The notes under the pieces are model-generated. The model saw only the letters and a list, made by a program, of their open reading frames with translations, was not told the origin of the DNA and ran no database searches. The translations under genes were made by a program, and so were the position numbers. From contig OZ035962.1 in the NCBI GenBank assembly GCA_964034945.1, positions 112,008,234 to 112,072,233 on the forward strand: a stretch of DNA of 64,000 bases, written 5' to 3'. Within the stretch, counting starts at the first letter, position 1, and every line of letters starts with the position of its first letter. Of the stretch, positions 12,073-21,600 are shown one piece after another. This DNA comes from Chrysopilus asiliformis (taxonomy: Eukaryota; Arthropoda; Insecta; Diptera; Rhagionidae).

Positions 12073-12306
12073 GGGCACCAATCATGTATTCCGACGCGTC
12101 TCTGTCTGTCGACTTCGACGCAGCTTTTAACTCTTGATTTCGGCATATATGCAGCTTGAAATTTCGCGGAATCGGTACTATGAATCGAAACGTGATTCTG
12201 ACTGTCACTCCAGCAAATTTGAAGCTGCTGATATGGCGAAGTCAAGAGTTAAAAGCTGCGTCGAAGTCGAAAGACAGAGACGCGTCGGAATACATGATTG
12301 CTGCCC
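12073..12306 (+). mobile_element. 234-bp palindromic MITE, copy 1
   Basis: The two arms of about 95-100 bases are near-perfect complements, starting GGGCAcCAATCATGTATTCC and ending with the complement of GGGCAGCAATCATGTATTCC. They surround a loop of about 50 bases containing gaatcgaaacgtgattctga. The copy at 47287 carries the same element with its loop reversed, as expected for a palindrome inserted in the other orientation. Several open frames on both strands here are by-products of the palindrome. Confidence 0.85.
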
Positions 12307-13468
12307 TGGCTTCAATCTTGCCATTAAATCTAAGCTTACGATTTTGAGGGCTGCAAACCCAATTGACCAATGTTGGAATTTTTGTACCGTGTCCAAATGT
12401 ACCACGCAATTTCCCTTTATAAAGTTTAAGACTATTTGTGGGAACATTTGGAATTATGGACCTTATGGTACAAAAAGGACCATTTTCACAGGAAAAAATC
12501 TTGGATTTCCAGTCAAAATTCCATAAATCGTACCTTCGGTACTTGGTACAAGATGATTGGAAATCCAATTGGTTTTCCAACCAATTTGGTTAATTGGGAA
12601 TAAGCGCTCTACAGACACTTGAGTCGGTGGTTTTTGAAATTCTTTTTTTTTGTTGATTGAAAAATTTAAAATTAAATAGTTTAGTGAAGTTGAAAAAATC
12701 AATCCAAATTTTCCGCAATATTTACTCAAGAAATATTAAAATTTTTATTGTTTATTTTTTTGATCGGAACCGGAGCCGTGGGTTTTATAACGACTCCGGG
12801 TAAAAACTAATAATACCGACTACTGGAAAATTCTATCCAAAATTTTCCAGTTTTCTATTAGATTTTCCCGAAAAATTCAAGTATTCTTAGAAAAAGGTTC
12901 GTGACTTGACCGTAGTTAAATGATTTACTTCAAAGGCCATAAAAATTAATTCGTCGTAAATTTCCGCAATGCGTTGACTTATTAAGTGGAAAAGTAAACT
13001 TTATAATGAATATATATCAGAAATTCTTTGCTTTAGAATTAGAATAGAAAATTTGTTAAAAGTTTTTCGGACTCTTCCCTTCTTTTGGGAGATTAGGTCG
13101 GGTCGTTGGTCCTTCCCTTATTATTATCAAAGTCACCGGCTTTCGTTCGCTAGAATTTTATTGTCCTTATATTATACTTGCTTTTTACATAGAGAATCCC
13201 ATCTGTCCTATAAATTCGCGTTGTCCTTATATTCGGTGTCTTCATTTGAACGGTATGAAAGAGCTCAGACATAAAGCTTGACTCAATTTTTCAAATTTAA
13301 GTTTGAGATAGATTTTTTTTTTGTAGAATCTGATTTTGATAGATACTAGTGGTTTGTTTATTTGTTTTTAATGATTTCAGAGGAGAAGTTTTTCCATAAA
13401 ATAAACTACATTTAAGATAATAAGATAACGGAGGTTGGAAGAGGAGTGGTTTTTCCATACATGAAATT

Positions 13469-13773
13469 ACACTCAGAGAAATGGAGGCTAACTCGACGAC
13501 CTATATACGGCGTAATTGGCCTCGGGCAGGAAAATTTAGCCTATGCGAGGCGCGCGTTCGCCTGCATGAGGGAAAGTAAAACTTGTGTTGACCTTTGGCC
13601 GGAGAAATTTTGAAATTAAACCACGAGCAGGTGAAGTAGGGCATTGGGAGCTGCACGAGTTGACCTTAGATAGGCATTTCGAGGATGTAATGTCATGTAA
13701 TGGAAACCTCTGTCAGCCAGCTAGAGGTCAGAGTTAACCTGACAAAAAGTTGACCTGACATTTTTCTGAGTGT
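13469..13773 (+). mobile_element. CTCAG-type MITE, 305-bp form, inside duplication unit 2
   Basis: This is a duplicate of the copy at 11446 made by the tandem duplication, not an independent insertion. The left terminal repeat has one change (ACACTCAGAgAAATG). Confidence 0.85.
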
Positions 13774-14093
13774 ATATTCCAGAGTTTGTTCAATGCGACC
13801 AAAGCATCGTTCTTGAGAAAATAGCAAAAAAAAACCATTTTTTGCGGAAAAAGGGATGTGGTTTGATTGTGCCCTATAAAAAACTTGACATAATTTTGAG
13901 AAACAATTCTATACAGAATTTGCAATTCCTTTTTTCAAAAAAACTTTTTTGTTAAAATAATTTTTTTTGAAAGTAAATTTTTTTAACCGTTCAAAACATG
14001 CTGACATGTAAAACATAAATAGTAAGGGGTCTAGATTTTCATATAGCCTAAACTTAAAATTTAAAAAAAAATAAAAAAGCTTCTAATATATCT

Positions 14094-14327
14094 GGGCACC
14101 AATCATGTATTCCGACGCGTCTCTGTCTGTCGACTTCGACGCAGCTTTTAACTCTTGATTTCGGCATATATGCAGCTTGAAATTTCGCGGAATCGGTACT
14201 ATGAATCGAAACGTGATTCTGACTGTCACTCCAGCAAATTTGAAGCTGCTGATATGGCGAAGTCAAGAGTTAAGAGCTGCGTCGAAGTCGAAAGACAGAG
14301 ACGCGTCGGAATACATGATTGCTGCCC
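14094..14327 (+). mobile_element. 234-bp palindromic MITE, inside duplication unit 2
   Basis: This is a duplicate of the copy at 12073, with the same arms and loop and one seen base change (aagagttaagagctg instead of aagagttaaaagctg). Confidence 0.85.
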
Positions 14328-15263
14328 TGGCTTCAATCTTGCCATTAAATCTAAGCTTACGATTTTGAGGGCTGCAAACCCAATTGACCAATGTTGGAAT
14401 TTTTGTACCGTGTCCAAATGTACCACGCAATTTTCCTTTATAAAGTTTAAGACTATTTGTGGGAACATTTGGAATTATGGACCTTATGGTACAAAAAGGA
14501 CCATTTTCACAGGAAAAAATCTTGGATTTCCAGTCAAAATTCCATAAATCGTACCTTCGGTACTTGGTACAAGATGATTGGAAATCCAATTGGTTTTCCA
14601 ACCAATTTGGTTAATTGGGAATAAGCGCTCTACAGACACTTGAGTCGGTGGTTTTTGAAATTCTTTTTTTTTGTTGATTGAAAAATTTAAAATTAAATAG
14701 TTTAGTGAAGTTGAAAAAATCAATCCAAATTTTCCGCAATATTTACTCAAGAAATATTAAAATTTTTATTGTTTATTTTTTTGATCGGAACCGGAGCCGT
14801 GGGTTTTATAACGACTCCGGGTAAAAACTAATAATACCGACTACTGGAAAATTCTATCCAAAATTTTCCAGTTTTCTATTAGATTTTCCCGAAAAATTCA
14901 AGTATTCTTAGAAAAAGGTTCGTGACTTGACCGTAGTTAAATGATTTACTTCAAAGGCCATAAAAATTAATTCGTCGTAAATTTCCGCAATGCGTTGACT
15001 TATTAAGTGGAAAAGTAAACTTTATAATGAATATATATCAGAAATTCTTTGCTTTAGAATTAGAATAGAAAATTTGTTAAAAGTTTTTCGGACTCTTCCC
15101 TTCTTTTGGGAGATTAGGTCGGGTCGTTGGTCCTTCCCTTATTATTATCAAAGTCACCGGCTTTCGTTCGCTAGAATTTTATTGTCCTTATATTATACTT
15201 GCTTTTTACATAGAGAATCCCATCTGTCCTATAAATTCGCGTTGTCCTTATATTCGGTGTCTT

Positions 15264-16555
15264 CAAGGTCCCATTTGTCCTGGTTTCAAATCTGAGTATT
15301 TTAGAAAGCTTCGCTCAGTAATTATCTTCTTAATGATGATTTATGTCCGATCTTTCATTCCTGTTTATATATTCTTGGATACAATGAGTCGTGGCTCGGC
15401 TTTGCTATTGTTGTCCTTGTTTCCATTTCTGTCATTGTTAAGCTGGTATTTTTATTTTAATTTCATTTTTGTGTCATATAAAAAGTTTTCATTGTTTTTC
15501 CGTTTTTTTTTCTCTCTCTCGCCGTTTTCATCCGTTTATGCTGTGCTGTGACTGAATGTTTGTAGAACTAGCTGTGGCACATCTGGCAGCCCTCGCTTTT
15601 CATCTATATTTTTAGGATATCTCTATATTTTGCGATGTCTTAAAAGGAAATAGATAGGAAATCCTTCGTTTCATAGCGGGAAATTAAAATAATTTATGCT
15701 GGTAATTAATAACAAGTCCCACGACTATGTTATGAAAGATGATTAATTTCTCCTTTATAATAAGTTTACAAAGGACTTTTAAAGGTATATAACTAGCATT
15801 GGAATACCCTACAACGACTTACACGGTCGAAAAGATCATAAAAATTGTCTATCCCTATTGATATTTTAACAGAAAGAGAGAGAATTTTTCTATATTAAAG
15901 ATGTAAGTAAATTTGAAGGATTCAAGCGTGATTTAAATGGCAGATCTGAGATGAATATTAATTTGAGCATAAATCCGCTAAAAATTAAAGTTCCTTGTCG
16001 ACGAATTATACGAAGGGGGAAAGTACAAAAAAAAAGGAAGACTTGATGGAATTTTCTAAGGAATGATAAGACGTCTCCATTTCAATTGAATATAACATGA
16101 TTTTGTATGTATAAATTTCAAAAAATCAAGCTTCCCCTAAATATAGTACTCTTCAACTCCGACTATACGTTGTAAGCCCTATCAATTCGTCATGCTCAAT
16201 CTAACAAACCCAAAGCCCTTAAATTCCAGCAATTTACTTGCCTTAAACCCTTTTTGCCTCTCAAGTTCTACTCATTACTCTGTAACAATCACAATTTGTC
16301 AACAAATGAGTTCCATTGAAGAGCGAGAAACGAACAACTGGAAATTGTAAGGCTTCGTGGATCGCGGAGTGGTTGGCGACTAGTAAGGGTTCACGACCCC
16401 TAATCATTTAACTGACTGAGCCCTATTTGGAATATATTTTTTGACGGTGTAGTGAGTAGATATGACGAATAACAGAGGACGTAGCAAAGTAGAAAAGTTT
16501 TCGTTCTAACAAAGAGGTGGTGCTTTGATTGGAAAGATTGGTTAAGTGCTTTTAA
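15264..16555. other. Spacer, nothing firmly recognised
   Basis: There is no supportable gene. The frame at 15333-15551 is rich in Phe, Leu and Ser from T-rich DNA. At about 16355-16400 the words gcggagtggttggc and ggttcacgacccc resemble degenerate tRNA A and B boxes, but the spacing is too short for a tRNA. It may be a SINE fragment or chance. Confidence 0.4.
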
Positions 16556-17471
16556 GGGTCGGGTAGGGTGAAGTGGTCCGTAGGGAGAAGTGGTCCACCA
16601 CCATTTTTGTTAGTAATAGTGACATTAGAACAGAATATGCAACTCTCATCTTGTTTTTTATTACTCATTGAAGTGTGCAGACGTATATTTACTCACTCTC
16701 ACAGACCAGTGCCAAAAAAATATTGTTGAAAGTTTTCGCAAGTATTCACATTCAACAACATTTTGACGAATTTTTCATCAATTTCAATAAGCTCATTAAT
16801 CTAAAATGTTGTTTACATTATGAACTTTGTAAATCCACCGAATTTCTGCACTTTTTTCCACAATTGTTGAAGCAGCGTCATTCCGCACAAAATAGCGTCG
16901 GTAGGGAGAAGTGGTCCACGTTTGGTAGGTGAAGTGGTCCACCCTGTCAATGTAATATTTCGTGTTTTCAAGTTTTTTTATGAGTTATTTTGAGTGTTTC
17001 AAATCGTGGCCGAAAATCGATGCGAAGCTCGATTATAACTTCTCCCAAAAATCGAGCTGAATTAGAGTAGCAGAACAAGCCGCAGGAAAACGACGCTTAA
17101 CAACTACACCGAAGAAACCAACACCAAAACAGACCAAACGCTCATTTGTTACTTTCGAATAAACCATATTTTTGATCAAATTTCATGATTATATTTTTAT
17201 TTGTCATTTAATTTTATGTTTATGCGATTTCTGGAAAGTTTTTGAGGGTGGACCACTTCTCCCTACCATTTTGAAAAAATCGAAAAATCAAAGTTTTCGA
17301 TAAATGCCTAAAAATTAAATTTAATGCCAAAAAGTTGGCAATCTGTGAATGCAGAAAGTTAGCTTAGGTCCTGCGCTTGCGATTTGACTATCTTATCATG
17401 CAAAAATTCCAATTTTTGACCATTTTATGGCCAATAATAAAAACGTGGACCACTTCAGCCTACCTGACCCT
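16556..17471 (-). mobile_element. Non-autonomous DNA element with AGGGTC termini, copy 2 (inverted)
   Basis: This is the inverted partner of 3611-4544, similar along its full length, with termini AGGGTCGGGTAGGGTGAAGT and the complement of AGGGTCAGGTAGGCTGAAGT. It contains the same GTGGTCCAC-centred motifs and the same 85-codon frame (16675-16932, plus strand), with a handful of substitutions. The left flank ends in TTAA only by coincidence with the first base; the right flank does not repeat it, so no target duplication can be claimed. Confidence 0.75.
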
Positions 17472-18876
17472 ACTATTTTTGATGATTTGTTGCCACAAGC
17501 CAAAAGTTCACAACTTTTTTCTCTCACGACTCCCTTTTTCGAAATTTAAAGGAATAAAAAACGCCTAAAACACCCTTCACCGTCTATGGTTAATAGTACA
17601 ACTCATTAAAAAAAATATACTTTTCAAATTTAAAACAGATAATAATTTTGTGTGGACTAAAAGTTGATGCATCTTAATCTGAAAACTTTTCTACTCTCCT
17701 ATGAATGTGTATTATTAAATGACTCTATATATTACTAGATCCGAATCAATGTTTCGAAGATAATTTGTTTGTTTCAGTTTTTCATGTGTGCTATGCTAGG
17801 ATATCACGCATTATCAAATAAAGGGATTTCCTATCAATAAAACTCATTTCAACTGTTCCATCGATTAATTAATACTAGGTTCCCATTTGTTTATGAGGAT
17901 TTCAATAAATGTATTTGTCCGTAAATCAATTTTGGGCAAATGTGTTTTTATTTGTTTGGAGAAAGCAATAATTTTTTTATCCGTAGAATAGAAAATTTGG
18001 TTTTTACCTACTTGTGTCAAAATTGATTTTCTCGCTCGCTTTCTCTTTCTGTCTCTCCCCAATCTCTCACTCTCCTCACTCTCCACTCTCTCTATGTGAG
18101 TTTGTTAGCGTGCACGTATGAGTATTGTTTTGACGCATCCGCCAATATCGATTTTTTGAGATTTTTGGGGTTTTATAGCTTGAATATTGTTTTGACGTAT
18201 CCGCCAATATCGATTTTTTGAGATTTTTGGGGTTTTATAGGTTATTTTAGGTGCTCTATCGATTAATGAAATCCGCTTTTAAAAACAAATATAAGTTATT
18301 CAGATATTCGTACTTGTTTCCTACTGAGTTTGCACGTGAAAATTTTAAATCAATTCAATTTTCTAGTCTAATTATGTTTCGATTTCTCAAATGTTTTAGC
18401 ACACTAAAGGCTCTATTCTGGTGACTGTCAGTGACCGATAATTACTCACAACTCGGTCCCAATGGTTTAATTCCCCTGCCCTTGTATCTGTGTTTTTACG
18501 GTTTCATTCCCCTTGTATCTGAAATTTGAAAAACTCTGGCAGTGTTAAACATGGAAAAATCATAAACATATGTATTTTTCTGGTAATTTAATGTGAAAAC
18601 AAAATATCATAAAGTAGAATAAAGTTATTCCGTTTTAATTTAACTTTCTGAACTTTTATTTAAATGAAAATCACTTGATTGTAAAAATCGTTTACTAAAA
18701 CTTCCTAAACAGTTTAATTGACAGTAAAAATATTCTTTTAAGCATTTATAACAAGGGAAATGCCCTATGTTTAAGCTTTTACACCTCTTGATATTCGAAG
18801 GGCTTATTAAATGAAGGAATTTTTATGACTTTATCGAAAGTCCTTGGGATCAAGATGCCTGTGCCCATTTTCTTAG
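17472..18876. other. Spacer with a CT-rich tract and a short tandem repeat
   Basis: A CT-rich tract (about 18027-18095) with repeated ctctcactctc words reads as GAGA-like on the minus strand. No gene is supportable. Confidence 0.45.
18123..18246 (+). repeat. Two tandem copies of a 62-bp unit
   Basis: Each unit starts TATTGTTTTGACGYATCCGC and ends ggggttttatag. The second copy starts 62 bases after the first, and one C/T difference was seen. Confidence 0.85.
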
Positions 18877-18880
18877 ACCC
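18877..18880. repeat. Target-site duplication ACCC, left
   Basis: ACCC stands directly left of the element and again directly right of it (30010-30013). A 4-bp duplication fits a Ty3/gypsy-type integrase. Confidence 0.9.
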
Positions 18881-19857
18881 TGTAGCCTCCAAGTGGTGGG
18901 TAAATTCGGGTGTTCTTGAACAGGATGGTAGGTAACTTTCTTACGGCCTAGCTCATCGGATGGTCGTGGTATCTTTCCTGCAATTGAACCCCTTGGTCGC
19001 TACATAAAATTTGTACCTACCAGGTTCTTCATATTAAAAGAGGGGGACAGGGATAGGAAAGGCTGAAATGGGGAAAATAGTTGTCAATCATTAGGCTTAC
19101 TAATCTATACCAGACGATAGATTAGCAACGAAGTCATCTCTTCCGTTTTCATGTCCGACACTCTCGCACTCACCATACTCACGAAAATTAAAGATTGAAT
19201 TTCATCTTATAAACTTTTATTGAAATGCACTGCATCTTATTAGATACTCGATAGTTATGTGAAACAACAATTGTAATAATATAAAGACTAGGTTTAATCG
19301 ATGAATCTTAAAGATATCAAATAATAATAACATGCAAAAATATTTTACCATAAATTTTGAAAAAAATAATACATAAAAACTATCACCACTTTGGCCACGT
19401 TTAGATAAAACAATAATTTTTGTTTTAACACTTTAAAAATTTTAAATATATCGTTGTGTACACAGGGGGCCCCATTTGTCTACAACTGCTCAATCGCGTA
19501 ACTCTTTTGAGCACGTGTAAATGAACTTTTGCAAGGTGGCTGCCGTTCACAAAATGTAGACAAATTTTTAATTAAATTACACTACTGGATTTTAGAATAA
19601 GTTTTATGTGATTCTCTTAAATATAACCTTTTAAAATTTTAACTCTAGTCTTAAGAATTTTAGCAAGCAATTTTAATATTTTTATCAATTAGTTAATAGA
19701 AATAAATTAGACATAATTTTAACATTAGGATAAGATCGCGAAAATATCGAATTTCTAATGAATTCGCTGATGAATCCGCCGAATTCTAAGGGGGTTAATG
19801 AATCTCGGGCCGGATATACTGCCGATTAACTTTTGGCACGTGGCTAATCGAGATTAC

Positions 19858-20142
19858 TCAATTTAGCATCGGATTTTGCGAAAATTTAAAGATAACCTTA
19901 CTTGTTCGATGTGCAAAATGAGGTTTAAACCCGTGGTCCGTGAGGAAATCCTGGATTTCACTCGGAAATTCTGCTACTCTCGATCTACCAAAACGAGGTT
20001 CCGGATTTTCCTTCCGTTGAAACTCCTCAGTTGTATGATCTGGAGAGGGCCAAGCGTTTTCCAAAATGAAAATCCTGGTAATTTCAGGTACAAAATCGGG
20101 ACGCAATGAGTTCCAAATTGAAGATTTCTTCTCTAAAGCCAC
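19858..20142 (-). CDS. 94-codon sense-strand frame inside the 3' LTR
   Basis: This frame is in the transcription sense of the element and starts MALEKKSSIWNSLRPD. Its composition (Trp, Pro, His, Arg, charged residues) is less AT-driven than other chance frames here. The same frame is necessarily present in the 5' LTR at 28538-28822, because the LTRs are near-identical. The one LTR difference seen (19951/28631) leaves the encoded residue unchanged. I recognise no family, and a 77-codon frame also runs on the opposite strand. It may be an LTR-encoded leader peptide or chance. Confidence 0.15.
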   Translation of the reverse strand: MALEKKSSIWNSLRPDFVPEITRIFILENAWPSPDHTTEEFQRKENPEPRFGRSRVAEFPSEIQDFLTDHGFKPHFAHRTSKVIFKFSQNPMLN

Positions 20143-20400
20143 GAGATTACCTTCTCGGGCACGGGGATATCCTGCTGGAAATTCAGCAACCCCCTTTTTT
20201 TTAAGAAGGTAAAAAAATTTCGTTGATCCTTAAATTTTCGTAAGAAAGTTTAATAAAACGACTCAACAGAGATTATAATAAATACCTTAAACTCGGTATC
20301 TCCTATTTAATCACTTAAAAAAATTTTAACTATAAAATTAAAGGATTAATGTGAAAACACATTTCTTCGAGGCGACTATAATAAGAAAAATTACTCCGTC

Positions 20401-20737
20401 ATGTCGAAATTGTCATATCCGGGTAAGTTTTAGCGGAAATTCCTCCATTTTTTATCATGGTGGAAAATCCGGCGGAAATAGGTTAAAATTAGTTTGACAG
20501 TCAAAGAAAATCTTTAAATGTCAAAGTTCTAATTTTTTTGCGAAGTGTGTTACTACAGGTGGTTTTACGTATGGGTGAGTAGAAATACAAAAAGACAGAA
20601 TCATTTATACTATGATATTTAATAGATTTACAGAATCCTTCTTTTGCAGACACCAGACTGGAAGAGGAGAAATTGTGGTCGAAGATCATCTAATACCATC
20701 AAGACGATATGGAAGTCTACGTTTGATAAACAGATAA
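20401..20737 (+). other. Candidate antisense exons 1-3 in the 3' LTR
   Basis: On the strand opposite gag-pol, three exon-like segments are bounded by strong consensus sites: 20401-20422 followed by GTAAGT, 20559-20574 preceded by TACTACAG and followed by GTGAGT, and 20650-20737 preceded by TTCTTTTGCAG. Introns would be 136 and 75 bases. The three segments are in phase from the ATG at 20401 and give a 41-codon frame ending TAA at 20735-20737. The sequence at 20734, CAG then ATAAGTA, is a perfect donor except for A in place of the invariant first G. These may be leader exons of the gene continued at 21096, a separate micro-ORF, or chance. Transcription is unproven. Confidence 0.3.
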
Positions 20738-21095
20738 GTATAATTCTGTATTTCTTTTATAAGTATTTTGTGATCTAGCCACTGTTATTCTCAGTACTTT
20801 ATCGGTTTGACGCGATCAGTTATTATTGCTGTGAGAATGTTTACTTTTATTTCTGCAGTAAGTCTAATAAACGGTCGTGAAATTATTAACCATTGCCGCA
20901 AAATGCAAAAAGTGCAATATTGATTTTATTTATTAGTAAAATTAGTTAACGTGAAGTCTTAGAAGCATGATTTGTTATTTGTGGAATGATGTTTTGTGTT
21001 TTACTCATGGATTTACTTTGTGACGTCTTGGCTATTGTTTTTGTTTGAAATTTAAATATCATTATCGATTTTTAATTCTTGTTTTAAATTTTTAG

Positions 21096-21399
21096 GTGTA
21101 ATTAAACTGCAAACTATGAAAATGGATACATCGGTGAAGAATTATGGAAAATTTTTGAAGGCCAACTGCAATATAATTGATCCACGATGGATTCTTTCTG
21201 ACAGGTGGAATTTTCTCATCGAATCTGTCAATTCGTCAGACCGTACCGAGGGGAGTAATTATTAAATAATTTCATAAAGTGCATATTTCGGCTGAAAATT
21301 TAACTTTTCTTTTCTAGGTGGCTGCGACAGCACCGGAGATTTCGAGATTTCCACGACAATGAAGAAAGATTCGGAAAAACAGCCACGACCATAGTGTAG
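21096..21399 (+). CDS. Candidate convergent antisense gene, last two exons, 56 codons
   Basis: A segment starting after tttttag (AG at 21094-21095) carries an ATG at 21116. Translation runs 29 codons plus two bases to a CAG/GTGGAA donor at 21204/21205. After a 113-base intron ending ttttcttttctag, exon 5 starts at 21318, restores the frame (split Arg codon, then Trp) and runs 26 codons to TAG at 21397-21399. It crosses the LTR/internal boundary at 21329. The product would be 56 residues, strongly basic in its middle, with no motif I recognise. Unspliced, exon 4 alone reads 49 codons to TAA at 21265. An AATAAA lies 162 bases beyond the stop. Only the 3' LTR copy can make this protein, because the other LTR runs into host DNA inside exon 5. 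Confidence 0.35.
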
Positions 21400-21600
21400 T
21401 TAAAATGTTTACGAAACCAACAATTGAACGTGGTGCCGAACCCACTATAATGTCAAGCCGGGCTCATCTAAAAACGGATTATATATTTTAAGGTATAAAC
21501 CTGACTATTTAAAAGGGGTTATTTCATTCTATTTTAGGTTTTATGTAAAGACAAGATGGCAATAAAATTCCTTTTCTATTGAGACTAGACAAACTTTTTA
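21330..21600. other. Internal region between pol stop and 3' LTR, no canonical polypurine tract
   Basis: In the element's sense, the bases just before the 3' LTR read GAAATCTCGAAATCTCCGGTGC-like sequence, with pyrimidines throughout and no purine run. No sense-strand env frame fits in this 271-base space. On the plus strand it contains the end of the candidate antisense exon 5 and AATAAA. Confidence 0.6.
21561..21566 (+). terminator. AATAAA, possible polyadenylation signal of the antisense gene
   Basis: AATAAA lies on the plus strand 162 bases past the stop at 21399 and 35 bases before the complement of the pol stop codon. In AT-rich DNA the hexamer is common, so only its position is suggestive. 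Confidence 0.3.

Larger units (their letters stand above)
11221..13242 (+). repeat. Tandem duplication unit 1 (about 2.02 kb)
   Basis: This unit is followed directly by a second, nearly identical copy at 13243-15263. It holds a 305-bp MITE (11446) and a 234-bp palindromic MITE (12073). The few differences seen include an A-run length change near 11809/13830, K to R in a chance frame near 12250/14275, and C to T near 12413/14434. The junction carries a 2-base CA microhomology, because both unit starts begin CATTTGAACGG and the sequence after unit 2 also begins CA. Confidence 0.9.
13243..15263 (+). repeat. Tandem duplication unit 2
   Basis: This is the second copy of the unit at 11221-13242, with a coordinate offset of 2021-2023 because of small homopolymer length changes. 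The high identity, including the non-coding A/T runs, indicates a recent event or an assembly duplication. Confidence 0.9.
18881..21329 (-). repeat. 3' LTR of the retrotransposon
   Basis: This LTR lies downstream of pol and ends next to 270 bases of unique internal sequence. It is 2449 bases long, far above the few hundred bases usual for insect gypsy elements. A sense-strand AATAAA (complement of 19216-19221) is a possible polyadenylation signal. On the opposite strand the LTR holds the splice-site series described under the candidate convergent gene. Confidence 0.97.

Noticed and set aside
12134..12526. 130-codon frame, repeated at 14155-14547
   Set aside because: It overlaps the palindromic MITE and exists on several strands and frames because of the inverted repeat. 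The second copy is due to the tandem duplication.
16355..16400. tRNA-like A-box and B-box words
   Set aside because: The spacing is too short, the B box is imperfect and no acceptor stem is found. At most a SINE fragment.
16551..16560. TTAA target duplication for the element at 16556
   Set aside because: TTAA stands only on the left; the right flank and the other copy do not repeat it.
21330..21600. Possible sense-strand env after pol
   Set aside because: Only about 270 bases are available and no sense frame with signal peptide or membrane segment exists.
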